Shown here one piece after another: positions 54,333 to 62,950 of a stretch of DNA of 64,000 bases. Position 1 is the stretch's first letter, and every line of letters begins with the position of its first letter. This DNA comes from CBDBND01 sp965207985 (lineage in GTDB: Bacteria; Pseudomonadota; Alphaproteobacteria; Rhodospirillales; Rhodospirillaceae), in the NCBI GenBank assembly GCA_965207985.1, contig CBDBND010000004.1, positions 85,361-149,360 of the forward strand. Reading direction: 5' to 3'. Below the pieces are notes generated by a model. It ran no database searches and was not told the origin of the DNA. It saw only the letters and a program-made list of their open reading frames with translations. A program made the translations under genes and the position numbers.

Positions 54333-54610
54333 CGCTTGAGCCCTTTGGCCAAAAAATCCCGCTCCACCGTCAACTGGCCGATCTTGGCATGAAGATCGTG
54401 GACCTCGGCCTCAATGTCCCGGCGGGACGCCTCCACGCCGTTCGAGAACACATCGCCCAGGCCGTCCATGGCCTGGCGCTTCCATGTGCTGACCTGATTG
54501 GGGTGAACCTCATAGCGCGCCGCGATCTCCTGGATCGTCCGGTCGCCACGTAGCGCCTCCAGCGCCACCTTCGCCTTGAACTCAGGCGTGAACTTCCGTC
54601 GCTTCGTCAT
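54329..54610 (-). CDS. IS3-family OrfA (helix-turn-helix)
   Basis: 93 residues: an HTH_Tnp_1 domain, MTKRRKFTPEFKAKVALEAL, then EIAARYEVHPNQVSTWKRQ, followed by a leucine-zipper-like helix (EVHDLHAKIGQLTVERDFL). It binds the IS ends. It overlaps OrfB by 4 bp. Confidence 0.9.
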   Translation of the reverse strand: MTKRRKFTPEFKAKVALEALRGDRTIQEIAARYEVHPNQVSTWKRQAMDGLGDVFSNGVEASRRDIEAEVHDLHAKIGQLTVERDFLAKGLKR

Positions 54611-54906
54611 CTCGTATTCCTCCGTAACCGGGGGAATACACCTTAAACAACTGTCCGATTTTCCAGGACCACCTCAGATAATCACAAAATTCAATGATAA
54701 AGCTGGTCTTCAGGGCGGGGTCACTTGTTCAATTCTCTGCAATTAGCAATGCAATTTCAGTATTTTAGTCCGCGTTTTTGTACGGCCAATAAATGTGTAT
54801 GGTGCACTGATGGTGCATCAGGACAAGCGCTATTCGATAGCCAGTTCAAACAGAAGTCTATGAGCTAATTTGTACGGGTACGATTTGCTCCACCATCAAT
54901 TTTGCT

Positions 54907-55284
54907 TCAATCCCGCGGTCGATCACTGACCCACGAAAGTCGCATTACCAAATCTTCAATTTTTCGGCTTTCTGAAACAGCATTAGGTTTAGAAACAAAC
55001 ATCCCGACTTTGTCGGAAAAGTCCTGAAACTCTTCAAACCAAGCTTTGCCAGGATCAAAAGAATGGACCAGCATCATGGCTTGGTTAAACCCATAACGTC
55101 TCGCTTCAATCATGGCGGCGGCAGTTCTATGAATAAGCTGGTAATAGATATCAAACACTGATCGGCTATCTATTCCAAGCATCTCACAATGACTAACCAA
55201 CCGTCTTTCCCGGTTTTCGGTGTCCCCTTTCTTGATCCAATCCTTCACCAAAGGGCCGAATGGTTCATCGACCTTGCCCTCCAT
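54907..55284 (-). pseudogene. C-terminal fragment of a DUF6946-like protein
   Basis: 125 residues beginning MEGKVDEPFGPLVKDWIKKG, which in family members lies in the middle of the protein, and containing YYQLIHRTAAAMIEARRYGFNQAMMLVHSFDPGKAWFEEFQDF. The normal first half is missing, and upstream in frame there is a stop within a few codons. The ATG is therefore an internal codon exposed by truncation at about 55285. Family recall is tentative. Confidence 0.5.
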
Positions 55285-55320
55285 CGAAGTGAACGTCGTC
55301 GATCAACGGCTGGACGCCCA

Positions 55321-55610
55321 TCATGTCGTGGCGCTGGCCAGGGAGCAGCACGAAAACGGATGCGACAGGGTCATTTCGTAGGTTTCGGACTCACTCTCGA
55401 TGTCGAGGACGTTAAGCGGTTCTTCGAGGATGTCGGACTCGGAAAACTCTGCATAAAAGGACAGCATGGTGTCGCGGCGGGTGAGCGGCAGCGAAGACGT
55501 GACCGCCACGTCCGTCAGCCCTTCCGTGCCGCCGACGGACACGGTGGTCTGGTCGCCCCAGCCGGTAAGATTGCGCGCCGTTAAATCAAAGCTGGCCCGT
55601 TCGCCGTTGA
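55321..55610 (-). pseudogene. Fragment of a ShlB/FhaC-type outer-membrane transporter
   Basis: About 80 residues (VNGERASFDLTARNLTGWGDQ onward, ending YEMTLSHPF) have the beta-barrel and SHPF pattern of two-partner-secretion or haemolysin-activator transporters. The IS5-type remnant cuts it at 55611 on the N-terminal side, and unrelated sequence follows SHPF on the other. It is only a small middle piece of a 550-residue gene. The open frame now fuses it to the IS remnant. Confidence 0.5.
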
Positions 55611-55781
55611 CCGCCGCCGTCACGCCACGGTCCGTCGCCTTGCCCGGTAGATGACGCCAAATTTTCTCCCAAACATTGTCCGTGATCACAAAACGCTCTG
55701 ACTTCATCAAACACTCCTTGCAAAAGGAGGCTTGAATCACTTTTCCGCGACATTGGGAATCCACTAAATGTCAACAGACCC
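55611..55781 (-). mobile_element. Truncated IS5/IS427-type remnant (171 bp)
   Basis: Its minus strand matches the left 170 bp of the MITE at 46327, including GGGTCTGTTGACATTTA and the MKSERFV transposase start, with one or two base changes. It ends at the same GGCGGCGG where the MITE has its internal deletion join. TA follows at 55782-55783. The other terminal repeat is missing. Confidence 0.8.
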
Positions 55782-55783
55782 TA

Positions 55784-56061
55784 ATGGCCTCAGATAATTC
55801 GTTCGGACGTCCGCCCTTTTGCCGAATTGATATTTGGACCTCTTGAGAATCCTCTTCATAAACCTCGCTGAGGCGTCCCTTGCTGACCAGCTTACCTGCA
55901 GCCTTTTTCGCCCAATACCCCCTTCCAGGGACGGGAATCTGGTGCCTTCTGCAGATCTTCTTTAGTCCAACATCCGAAATGCCGAGCTCTTTCGACACCT
56001 GGGTCATGGGTTTTTCCCAGACCTTCTCAAACAGCTCTTTCCTGGTTATTTCCATGATCAT
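55784..56061 (-). pseudogene. Truncated helix-turn-helix-like protein of unknown family
   Basis: It starts at ATG 56061 or, more like relatives, 56055 (MEITRKELFEKVWEKPMTQ). The sequence KELGISDVGLKKICRRHQIPVPGRGYWAKKAAGK is a pattern I know from uncharacterised proteins with an N-terminal HTH. After about residue 92 the gene runs into the IS remnant and stops at once, so most of the protein is lost. Confidence 0.6.
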
Positions 56062-56105
56062 TTGTGCCCCCTACCCGCTTTTGTAAGTCGCAGTAAGTTT
56101 CCCAA

Positions 56106-56269
56106 ATCAGGGAGCTGACGTCCCTGATAAGCGTGTATATTTCCCTGTTAATTCGATTAGGGAATTTGGTGCATGGATCGCAGCAATTAGGGGACTAGAG
56201 GCATTAAATCGGAGTCCGTCCCCCAGAATTCATGGAATTTCCCTGAATTTTCCTTGGTTATCAGGGAAA
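56106..56269. repeat. Cluster of CAGGGA inverted repeats
   Basis: Three inverted pairs lie in a gene-free stretch: ATCAGGGA/TCCCTGAT (56106-56113, 56121-56128, 7-base loop), TTCCCT/AGGGAA (56141-56146, 56159-56164) and TTTCCCTGA/TCAGGGAAA (56238-56246, 56261-56269). I recall similar CAGGGAAT-rich stretches beside IS5-type elements in alphaproteobacteria. The function is unknown; recombination or protein-binding sites are possible. Nothing else is recognised in 56062-56336. Confidence 0.5.
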
Positions 56270-56336
56270 ACTGCATGAGAAAGGTTCGCTCGTGACTGGC
56301 CACACAGCCAAACTTTCCAAAACCTAATGAATGTCC

Positions 56337-57311
56337 TCACCAATCAACGGTAACGCCCGCATTGGATTGGGATGCAGCGTGAAATGCCGCCGAACCGGCG
56401 GCCAGGTCTTGGGCCGACACGCCCAGCGATTTGTAGACGGTAAATTGATCGTCACTTTCGCGGCCAGTGGCCTTGCCATCGAGCACTTCACCGATCTCTC
56501 CAGCAATGTGGTCTTCACCCACTAACCCGGCCTCAATGGCATTTAACAGTTCACCCGCTTGCGCCACGGCAGACTCACGGTAGTCGACAAAGAAGCGCGA
56601 GCGGGTCACCACATCATGGTCGGCTTCCGCGGAGGTGCGCACCGCAGCGCCGACGAGGTTGACGTGCGTGCCAGGTTTCAGCCACGCGCCCTTGAGAACC
56701 GGTGTTGGCGAAGACGTAACCGTACAGACAATATCGGCTTGGGCGACTGCGGCTTCAGCGTCCGGCTCAACGGAGAGGGAAACGCCTGCGACAGACTGGC
56801 TGTCTACAAATGCCTGAGCCCGCGCGGGGTCTCTCCCCCAGACAATAATGTCGGTGATCGGCCGCACTTCGAGGAGGGCGCGAATGTGATGACCAGCCTC
56901 CTCGCCACAGCCGATCAGGGTCAACACCTTGGCATCCGTCCGTGCAAGCTCCCGTGTCGCCAAGGCACTGGCTGAGGATGTACGGATGGCAGTCAGTTCT
57001 CCGCCGTCGAGCAGGGCAACGGGAAGACCGGTTTCCGCATCAAAAACCATCACCGCACCCACATGACTGCCGTGTTGATCGCCCGCCGGCCGCGGAAACT
57101 TGCTGACGATTTTGACACCGAAACTGCGCGGGTCTCCAAGGTACCCCGGCATGAGAGCGAGCTTCCCTTCACTGCCCGGAATGGCCATGAATTGACGCAA
57201 CGGCATGACCACATCCCGCCGGGAGACGCTTTTCATGGTATCGGCCATGATGTCTATACAGGCGGCATGGGACAGGCTCGCGGCTACGGCGGATTTGTTG
57301 AGGATCAGCAT
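56337..57311 (-). CDS. Ornithine cyclodeaminase/mu-crystallin family protein
   Basis: A 324-residue NAD(P)-binding protein with PGYLGDPRSFGVKIVSKFP (about residues 54-72, substrate lysine/arginine region), LLDGGELTAIRTSSASALAT (about 100-119), and the Rossmann motif LIGCGEEAGHH (about 132-142). Family members are ornithine cyclodeaminases, imine reductases or N-alkyl-amino-acid dehydrogenases. The single enzyme activity cannot be told. It is the last gene of the likely minus-strand operon, 84 bp after the BKACE gene. Confidence 0.85.
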   Translation of the reverse strand: MLILNKSAVAASLSHAACIDIMADTMKSVSRRDVVMPLRQFMAIPGSEGKLALMPGYLGDPRSFGVKIVSKFPRPAGDQHGSHVGAVMVFDAETGLPVALLDGGELTAIRTSSASALATRELARTDAKVLTLIGCGEEAGHHIRALLEVRPITDIIVWGRDPARAQAFVDSQSVAGVSLSVEPDAEAAVAQADIVCTVTSSPTPVLKGAWLKPGTHVNLVGAAVRTSAEADHDVVTRSRFFVDYRESAVAQAGELLNAIEAGLVGEDHIAGEIGEVLDGKATGRESDDQFTVYKSLGVSAQDLAAGSAAFHAASQSNAGVTVDW

Positions 57312-57395
57312 TTAATCATCATGGGAAAAACATGCCCTTTGAAACATCTCTGATAATTCATCTACAACAATAAAACGAAACATTGTCCCGTTGGC

Positions 57396-58280
57396 TTACC
57401 ACTGCTTTTGTAAACCAAATTTATCCCGGGCTTCTTCGGGTGTAAGAACGCGACCACCCAGTTCTTCAACAATCCGCTTGGCTTTCTCCACGAGCTGGCC
57501 GTTGGTGGCAAGCACGCCTTTAGAAAGATACAGATTGTCTTCCAAACCCACCCGGCAATGCCCGCCGAGCAGCATGGCTTGCGCCACCATGGGCATTTCC
57601 GACCGCGCTATGCCGAAGGCCGCCCAATTTGCGCCGGGTGGCAACATGGATTTCATGGCTAGGATGGCTTCCGCCGTGGCCGGCGCACCGCTGGCAATAT
57701 CGAGGCAGAATTGGAACAGCGGTGGATCGTCGATCAGGCCCTCGCGCATCAGGGTCAACGCATGTTGCATTTGCCCCATGTCAAATATCTCAAGTTCGGG
57801 TTTTACACCGAGTTCCTGGGCACGCTTGGCCATGTAACGGAGATCCATAAGCCGGTTTATGACAACCAAGTCTTCGCCAAAGTTCATGGTGCCGCAATCG
57901 AGGGTGCAGATTTCCGGCTTGAGCTCTTCGATATGGCGAAACCGTTCCTCGGCCGACACCAAATCGGTTTCGTTGCCGGTCTTACGCGGATCTTCGTCGA
58001 GCAATTGCAGCTGTGCTCCCAAGCCGACGGTCAGATTAAACACAATATCAGTGCCAGAGTCCTTTACCCGCTCCACCACTTCGCGGAAGTGTGCGGGATC
58101 GCGCCCTCCTTTGCCCGTTTCCGTATCGCGTACATGAACGTGTACGATAGAGGCTCCTGCCTCGGCCGCCTCGATGGCCGCGTTAGCGATTTCTTCCGGC
58201 GTCACCGGCACATGCTCACTTCTGTCTACGGTGTCGCCGGCTCCGGTCAGCGCACAGGTCAAGACAACGTTTCTATTCAT
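57396..58280 (-). CDS. Beta-keto acid cleavage enzyme (BKACE, DUF849)
   Basis: 294 residues, TIM barrel. Zinc ligands are His47 and His49 in HVHVRD and Glu247 in GLEDNLYL. Asp52/Arg51 follow, as in 3-keto-5-aminohexanoate cleavage enzyme. The family splits a beta-keto acid with acetyl-CoA to acetoacetate plus a new CoA ester. Substrates range from ketoaminohexanoate to dehydrocarnitine. The amidase, Mo-hydroxylase and cyclodeaminase neighbours suggest a nitrogen-containing keto acid here. It lies 42 bp downstream of the flavodoxin-like gene. Confidence 0.9.
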   Translation of the reverse strand: MNRNVVLTCALTGAGDTVDRSEHVPVTPEEIANAAIEAAEAGASIVHVHVRDTETGKGGRDPAHFREVVERVKDSGTDIVFNLTVGLGAQLQLLDEDPRKTGNETDLVSAEERFRHIEELKPEICTLDCGTMNFGEDLVVINRLMDLRYMAKRAQELGVKPELEIFDMGQMQHALTLMREGLIDDPPLFQFCLDIASGAPATAEAILAMKSMLPPGANWAAFGIARSEMPMVAQAMLLGGHCRVGLEDNLYLSKGVLATNGQLVEKAKRIVEELGGRVLTPEEARDKFGLQKQW

Positions 58281-58322
58281 GTCAGTGAACTTTCAGGGCT
58301 CTTGCCGTCGTGATGGTAACAA

Positions 58323-58982
58323 TTACGACATAAGTTCCGGCAGACTCATCGGCCGTTCCGTGCCTTCTGCATCGTAGGGTGTTTCTTCCTGAAACGGCAG
58401 CGCCTTTTGTCCGGCGGCGAACTGAGCCGCGACCTGAGCCACATGACGCCCGTGTTCCCGAGCCGTTGCCCGATCGCTTTCCGGTGGAGCGATGTCTGTG
58501 GGTTCATCAATATTGGCCTGGGCCATGACACCGAGATAGCCGGCCATGCGGTTCATGTCCTGCTCACTGCCTTGGGCGGAATAGTTGCCGCCGAGAACGT
58601 GCTGAGGCACCCAGATCATGGCCATTTGGCTGGCGAAAACGATCATCTGAGTAAGGCAATTCATCTTATCGCCCGAACGTCCGGCGGAAACGGTGAACCC
58701 TGCCGCGAATTTGTTTTTCCACATGCGTTTAAGCCAGACCTCCCCGGCCAGCTGTTCGATGAACAGTTTAAACTTGCCGGACACACTACCGATGTAAGTA
58801 GGCGATCCGAAGATGATGGCATCGGCCCCATGAAGTTTGGGCCAGTTGTCCGCGACGTCGTCCACGTGAACCACTTCGACTTCCGCGCCGTCTACTGATT
58901 GCGCCCCTTCAGCTACGCATTCGGCAAGAACGGTAGTGTTTCCCTTAAAATTGCTGTCATAGACAATGCACACTTTGACCAT
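58323..58982 (-). CDS. WrbA/flavodoxin-like FMN protein
   Basis: 219 residues. The flavodoxin-fold phosphate loop is YDSNFKGNTTVLAECV (about residues 8-23), and FMN-ring loops are FGSPTYIGSVSGKFKLFIE (about 58-76) and SAGRSGDKMN (about 99-108). It resembles NAD(P)H:quinone reductases, with an extra C-terminal tail of about 30 residues. It could supply or take electrons for the molybdenum hydroxylase encoded upstream, 47 bp away on the same strand. Confidence 0.8.
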   Translation of the reverse strand: MVKVCIVYDSNFKGNTTVLAECVAEGAQSVDGAEVEVVHVDDVADNWPKLHGADAIIFGSPTYIGSVSGKFKLFIEQLAGEVWLKRMWKNKFAAGFTVSAGRSGDKMNCLTQMIVFASQMAMIWVPQHVLGGNYSAQGSEQDMNRMAGYLGVMAQANIDEPTDIAPPESDRATAREHGRHVAQVAAQFAAGQKALPFQEETPYDAEGTERPMSLPELMS

Positions 58983-59029
58983 GGATTACTCAACACGCTG
59001 GGATGGGATGGTTGACGAAGATGCCGTTT

Positions 59030-59542
59030 CTATTCAGCGGCTTGTGGCGCGGGTGTTTTTGAGTTTGCGATCGCCGCCTTCACTGCCCGGCGAATACTTT
59101 GATAGCCGGTGCAGCGGCAGAGATTTCCGGCCAGCGCAGTGTCGATATCGTCGTCACTGGGATCAGGGTTGGTGTCCAACAATTCGGCCGTGCACAACAG
59201 CATACCCGGTGCGCAAAAGGCGCATTGGAATCCCGCTTGATCCCAAAAGGCCTGTTGTATGGCGCTTAGTGTTCCATCCTTTTCGGCCAAGCCTTCGATG
59301 GTCGTAATCTTTGCACGGCTAAGTGTGGCCGCCAGTGTAATACAGGACTTTGCCACCTTCCCGTCAATGGACACAGTACAAGCGCCGCAATGGCCGGTCA
59401 TGCATCCCATGTGGGTGCCGGTGAGATTGAGATCGTCGCGCAGCAAATCCAAAAGTGATTTATGTGGCGGAATCTCTAATTCGTGTAGTTCACCGTTGAT
59501 TCTGAGGTTGACGAGAACACTATCTTCCAACAAGTCATCCAT
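59030..59542 (-). CDS. Molybdenum hydroxylase small subunit, two 2Fe-2S clusters (CoxS-like)
   Basis: 170 residues. The plant-ferredoxin-type cluster uses Cys47, Cys52, Cys55 and Cys67 (GCMTGHCGAC and KSC). The second cluster uses Cys107, Cys110, Cys142 and Cys144 (CAFCAPGM, CRCTG). It passes electrons from the Mo site to FAD. It is the third gene of the three-subunit set, 14 bp after the FAD subunit. All eight cluster cysteines are present, so it should be functional. Confidence 0.92.
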   Translation of the reverse strand: MDDLLEDSVLVNLRINGELHELEIPPHKSLLDLLRDDLNLTGTHMGCMTGHCGACTVSIDGKVAKSCITLAATLSRAKITTIEGLAEKDGTLSAIQQAFWDQAGFQCAFCAPGMLLCTAELLDTNPDPSDDDIDTALAGNLCRCTGYQSIRRAVKAAIANSKTPAPQAAE

Positions 59543-59556
59543 GTGCGTCGCTTCCC

Positions 59557-60420
59557 TTACCCGGCATTTTTGATGGCCGCTTCAACCGCCCGCCGGGCCA
59601 TGACACCAGCCATGGCTTTGCGCCAGTCCGCGTGTCCTTGATGATCGGACAGGGGCTGGTCGATTTCGGCCGCCACTTTTTGCTCGACCTCTTGCGCCAT
59701 GTGATCAGACCACGCCTGTCCGCGGCAGTCGCCAAGGACATCGGACACATCCACCGGCAGTTCCGAAACTGCGCCGATGACCACACGCAAGGACGTGATT
59801 TTTTCGCCATCGAGCGTGACGATGGTCGCTGCATTGGCTGATCCGTACCCACCGGCCGTGATCTTGAGTTTTTCGTAGGCCCATCCTGCGCCGGTGGTCA
59901 TTGGTTTGAGCACCACCCGCACCAGCAAAGAGTCGCTGCCAAGACCGTGGCTTGTGTCTTTCATCAGCTCTGCCAGCGGCACGCGCTGTTCTTTACCGTC
60001 TTTGAGGATGTCTACCGCAGCACCCAGTACTAAGAGCGACGGCAAGATGTCGTAGAGGGGATGCATGGAGACGATGTTGCCGCCAATGGTACCGCGGTTC
60101 TGTACTTGCCAGCCGCCACCCACTTGTGCAGCGGCATAGGCCAACAGCGGCACTCGGGACTGAATGAGGTCACTGTCTTGAATATCCCGGTGGGTGGTCA
60201 GCGCGCCGATGTGAATAGCGCCGTCATTTTCGCTCACACCCTTGAGATCGGCGATCTGGCCAATATCGATATAGACCTCGGGCATAAGGGCGCCGTAGTT
60301 GATGCTCGGCATGAGTTCCTGGCCCCCGGCGATAATCATCGCGCCGGCGGACAGACTGCCCATCAATTCGCTGGCTTGCTCCAAAGAACGCGGACGGGCA
60401 AAGGCGGGATGAAGGCTCAT
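59557..60420 (-). CDS. Molybdenum hydroxylase FAD subunit (CoxM-like)
   Basis: 287 residues: FAD_binding_5 with AGGQELMPSINYGALMPEVYIDIG (about residues 31-54), the family-typical IHIGALTTHRDI and NRGTIGGNIVSMHPLYDI (about 107-124), and a C-terminal CO_deh_flav_C domain (GGYGSANAATIVTLDGEKI). It accepts electrons from the iron-sulfur subunit and hands them to the acceptor. It starts 2 bp past the stop of the large subunit. Confidence 0.92.
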   Translation of the reverse strand: MSLHPAFARPRSLEQASELMGSLSAGAMIIAGGQELMPSINYGALMPEVYIDIGQIADLKGVSENDGAIHIGALTTHRDIQDSDLIQSRVPLLAYAAAQVGGGWQVQNRGTIGGNIVSMHPLYDILPSLLVLGAAVDILKDGKEQRVPLAELMKDTSHGLGSDSLLVRVVLKPMTTGAGWAYEKLKITAGGYGSANAATIVTLDGEKITSLRVVIGAVSELPVDVSDVLGDCRGQAWSDHMAQEVEQKVAAEIDQPLSDHQGHADWRKAMAGVMARRAVEAAIKNAG

Positions 60421-60422
60421 GC

Positions 60423-62822
60423 TCAGGCCACCTTGCGCTGGGGCTGAGCCTTTTTAGCCGCCTGGATCGCCGACCACACCCGGGGTGCCGTTAACGGCAG
60501 GTCGGTGATCATCACACCGAAGGGGGACAGAGCGTTGTTCACCGAATTGACCACCGCCGCTGCCGATCCGCCGACACCAGCTTCCCCTGCCCCCTTCAAG
60601 CCCATGTAGGTGACCGGGTTAGGGGTGTCGTGATGGGCCAAGGTGATCGGCGGCACATCGCCGATGCGCGGCATGACGTAATCCATGAAGTTTTTGGTCA
60701 GTTGGCGTCCGTTTTCATCGAAGGTGATGTTCTCGGCCATGGTTCCGCCGATGCCGAACATGATGGCACCGCAGGCCTGGCCTTCCACCAAAATGGGATT
60801 GATGACCTTGCCGCAATCGTGGGCAACGGCAAACTTCACCAATTTCACTTCACCGGTTTCGATGTCCACCTCGCTGATGGCCACATAGGCGGCATTGGAA
60901 TAACTGGGATAGGGATTGATCTGACCCTTTTCGTTAGGCGTGTGGCGGATCAGACCCGGTTTGAAGGTGGCCGTCGCTTCCAGCGGCGGCTCGACGACGG
61001 ACGCCACCCCATACGCATGGGTGTAACAGGTGTAGCAAACCTCTTCCAAAGTGAGCGTCTTGTCACCGGAGGTGATGATCCCGTCCTTCATAGTGACGGT
61101 TGCTTCATCCACTTCCAACATGGCGGTCGCGACCCTGATGATTTTGCCGCGCACTTCTTGCGCCGCCTTGGCGGCAGAACCACCACCGACGATGGTCGAG
61201 CGGCCGGAGTAGTTGCCGAACCCGTAGGGACAAGTGGTGGTGTCACCCTGGACCACCTCAATGGTGTCCAAACGCACGCCGAGCTCGTCAGCAACGATTT
61301 GCGCAATCCCAGTGGGATTGCCGGTCCCGGGGGACGTCACACCCGTCAACACCCGCACCGATCCGTCCGGCCCGACGCGAACACTTGAGGAATCGTACCC
61401 CGCGACCATGGATCCGGGCGTGGATCCGCCTTCCGGCGTCAGTTCGAAGCCGATGCCGATGCCGATGTAGCGGCCTTCCTTGAGTGCCTCTGCTTGTTTG
61501 GATTTCCAGTCTTCATAGCCGATGGTGTCGAGAGTTTTTTCAAGAACACCGCTGTAGTCGCCGGAATCGTAAAGCAGTCCAGTCGGGCTGTCGTATGGGA
61601 ACTGATCCTTTTTGATAAAGTTCTTAAGCCGGATGTCGACGGGATCCATGTTGAGTTCACGGGCTGCGTTGTCGACGGAGAGTTCAAGCGCCAGCGCCGT
61701 CACTTCCTTGCCGTATCCGCGCGAGGCGTTCCAGCCCGGTTTGTTCGTCACGACCGTCGACAACAGAACGTCAATGTCTTGCACCGCATAGGGCCCCGGC
61801 ATGGTGATGCCGGTGAGAAAGGACATGGCCCACCCCGGGCAGGACGACGGCGCGCCCGTGTTGGCGACGTAATGATCGCGCAAACCAAGAATGGTGCCGT
61901 CTTTCTTGACCGCTAGCTCGACCTTGTGCACTTGCTCGCGGGCACCGATGAGCAGGCATTCTTCCCGGTCCTCCACCCATTTGACCGGACGGCCGGTCAC
62001 CTTGGCGAGAAGACAGACCAAACCTTCTTCCGGGTGTCCGTGCATTTTCAATCCAAAGGCACCGCCAACATAAGGCACGTGCAGGCGAATTTTGTTTTCG
62101 GGCATGCGCAGGATTTTCGACAATACATTGCGCAGCGGGTGCGGGTTTTGCGCCGTGCCGTAAAAAGTGATGCTGTCCGCCCCAGCATCGTAGACGGCGT
62201 TGTAGGTCCGCGTTTCAATGGGCTGGGTGGAAAACCGGTGCACCTTCACATCGGTGGTAACGATCCGGTCCGCCGAAGCAAAGGCCTGCGCCGCATCACC
62301 GTTCACAAACGGTATTTGCATGATCATATTGGCGTCCCACTCGGGAACCACCTTGGGCGCGTCGTCCTTCAAGGCTTCTACCGGATCGATCACGGGTGTT
62401 GTCACCTCGTAGTCGACCACGATGCGGGAGGCCGCGTAACGGGCGGTGCGTTTGTCTTCCGCCACCACAACGGCGACCGGCTGACCGAAACACCAGACAA
62501 AGTCTTTGGCGAGGCACAGGTTTGTCGCACTGCGACCGCCGAGATGGCCAGGGTCCATGTAGTGGGGAATGGGGTCGATAAGCTCGGCCGCCTCAGCGCC
62601 ATCCATGACATGGACCACACCGGCGATCTTTTCCGCCGGCGACTTGTCGATGGACTTGATCTTCGCCGCCGCATGGGGGCTTCTCAGAATATGGGCGTGA
62701 AGCTGACCGGGGAAATTGAAGTCATTGCTGTAGGTCGCTTTGCCCATGATCGGAGCGCGGCCTTCCAGCGTGCGCACGGCTTTACCGACGTAGCCTTCGG
62801 TTGGGTTTGGATGTTCGCTCAC
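60423..62822 (-). CDS. Molybdenum hydroxylase large subunit (xanthine dehydrogenase/CoxL family)
   Basis: 799 residues from a GTG with GGGAGGA upstream. It has the small N-terminal ald_Xan_dh_C domain (AVRTLEGRAPIMGKATYSND) and the Mo-cofactor-binding part with GGAFGLKMHG (about 255) and VTSPGTGNPTG. The catalytic base is Glu747 in KGAGEAGVGG. The active-site loop reads NASRGYGKE, not the AYxCSFR of form I CO dehydrogenase nor the usual form II motif. It therefore hydroxylates some other substrate, probably an N-heterocycle or aldehyde, with water as the oxygen source. Confidence 0.92.
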   Translation of the reverse strand: MSEHPNPTEGYVGKAVRTLEGRAPIMGKATYSNDFNFPGQLHAHILRSPHAAAKIKSIDKSPAEKIAGVVHVMDGAEAAELIDPIPHYMDPGHLGGRSATNLCLAKDFVWCFGQPVAVVVAEDKRTARYAASRIVVDYEVTTPVIDPVEALKDDAPKVVPEWDANMIMQIPFVNGDAAQAFASADRIVTTDVKVHRFSTQPIETRTYNAVYDAGADSITFYGTAQNPHPLRNVLSKILRMPENKIRLHVPYVGGAFGLKMHGHPEEGLVCLLAKVTGRPVKWVEDREECLLIGAREQVHKVELAVKKDGTILGLRDHYVANTGAPSSCPGWAMSFLTGITMPGPYAVQDIDVLLSTVVTNKPGWNASRGYGKEVTALALELSVDNAARELNMDPVDIRLKNFIKKDQFPYDSPTGLLYDSGDYSGVLEKTLDTIGYEDWKSKQAEALKEGRYIGIGIGFELTPEGGSTPGSMVAGYDSSSVRVGPDGSVRVLTGVTSPGTGNPTGIAQIVADELGVRLDTIEVVQGDTTTCPYGFGNYSGRSTIVGGGSAAKAAQEVRGKIIRVATAMLEVDEATVTMKDGIITSGDKTLTLEEVCYTCYTHAYGVASVVEPPLEATATFKPGLIRHTPNEKGQINPYPSYSNAAYVAISEVDIETGEVKLVKFAVAHDCGKVINPILVEGQACGAIMFGIGGTMAENITFDENGRQLTKNFMDYVMPRIGDVPPITLAHHDTPNPVTYMGLKGAGEAGVGGSAAAVVNSVNNALSPFGVMITDLPLTAPRVWSAIQAAKKAQPQRKVA

Positions 62823-62950
62823 GGCGTCCTCCCGATGAGAGTTAAGTCTCTCTTGACCGGCCGCATCAGGCCGATCCCCAGAGTTTAAGCCCTAAATTAG
62901 CGTTTCAGGCAAAAATGTGCGGTTAAACCGCGATCCGAACGAGCAACGTG

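Larger units (their letters stand above)
53341..54676 (-). mobile_element. IS3-family element (about 1336 bp)
   Basis: The two genes are orfA (54610 to 54329) and orfB (54332 to 53403). The ends share the inverted repeat TGAGGTGGTCC, and both sides carry AAGGTGTATTCC further in. The flanks (CTG on the left, GAT on the right) do not match, so no target duplication is visible. Deletion or recombination next to it is likely. Confidence 0.8.

Noticed and set aside
60423..62822. True aerobic CO dehydrogenase (coxL)
   Set aside because: The three-subunit layout fits, but the active-site loop lacks the cysteine-containing AYxCSFR motif needed for the Mo-Cu centre.
61926..62888. 320-codon open frame on the plus strand
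   Set aside because: It is antisense to the Mo-hydroxylase large subunit, His-rich composition typical of shadow frames.
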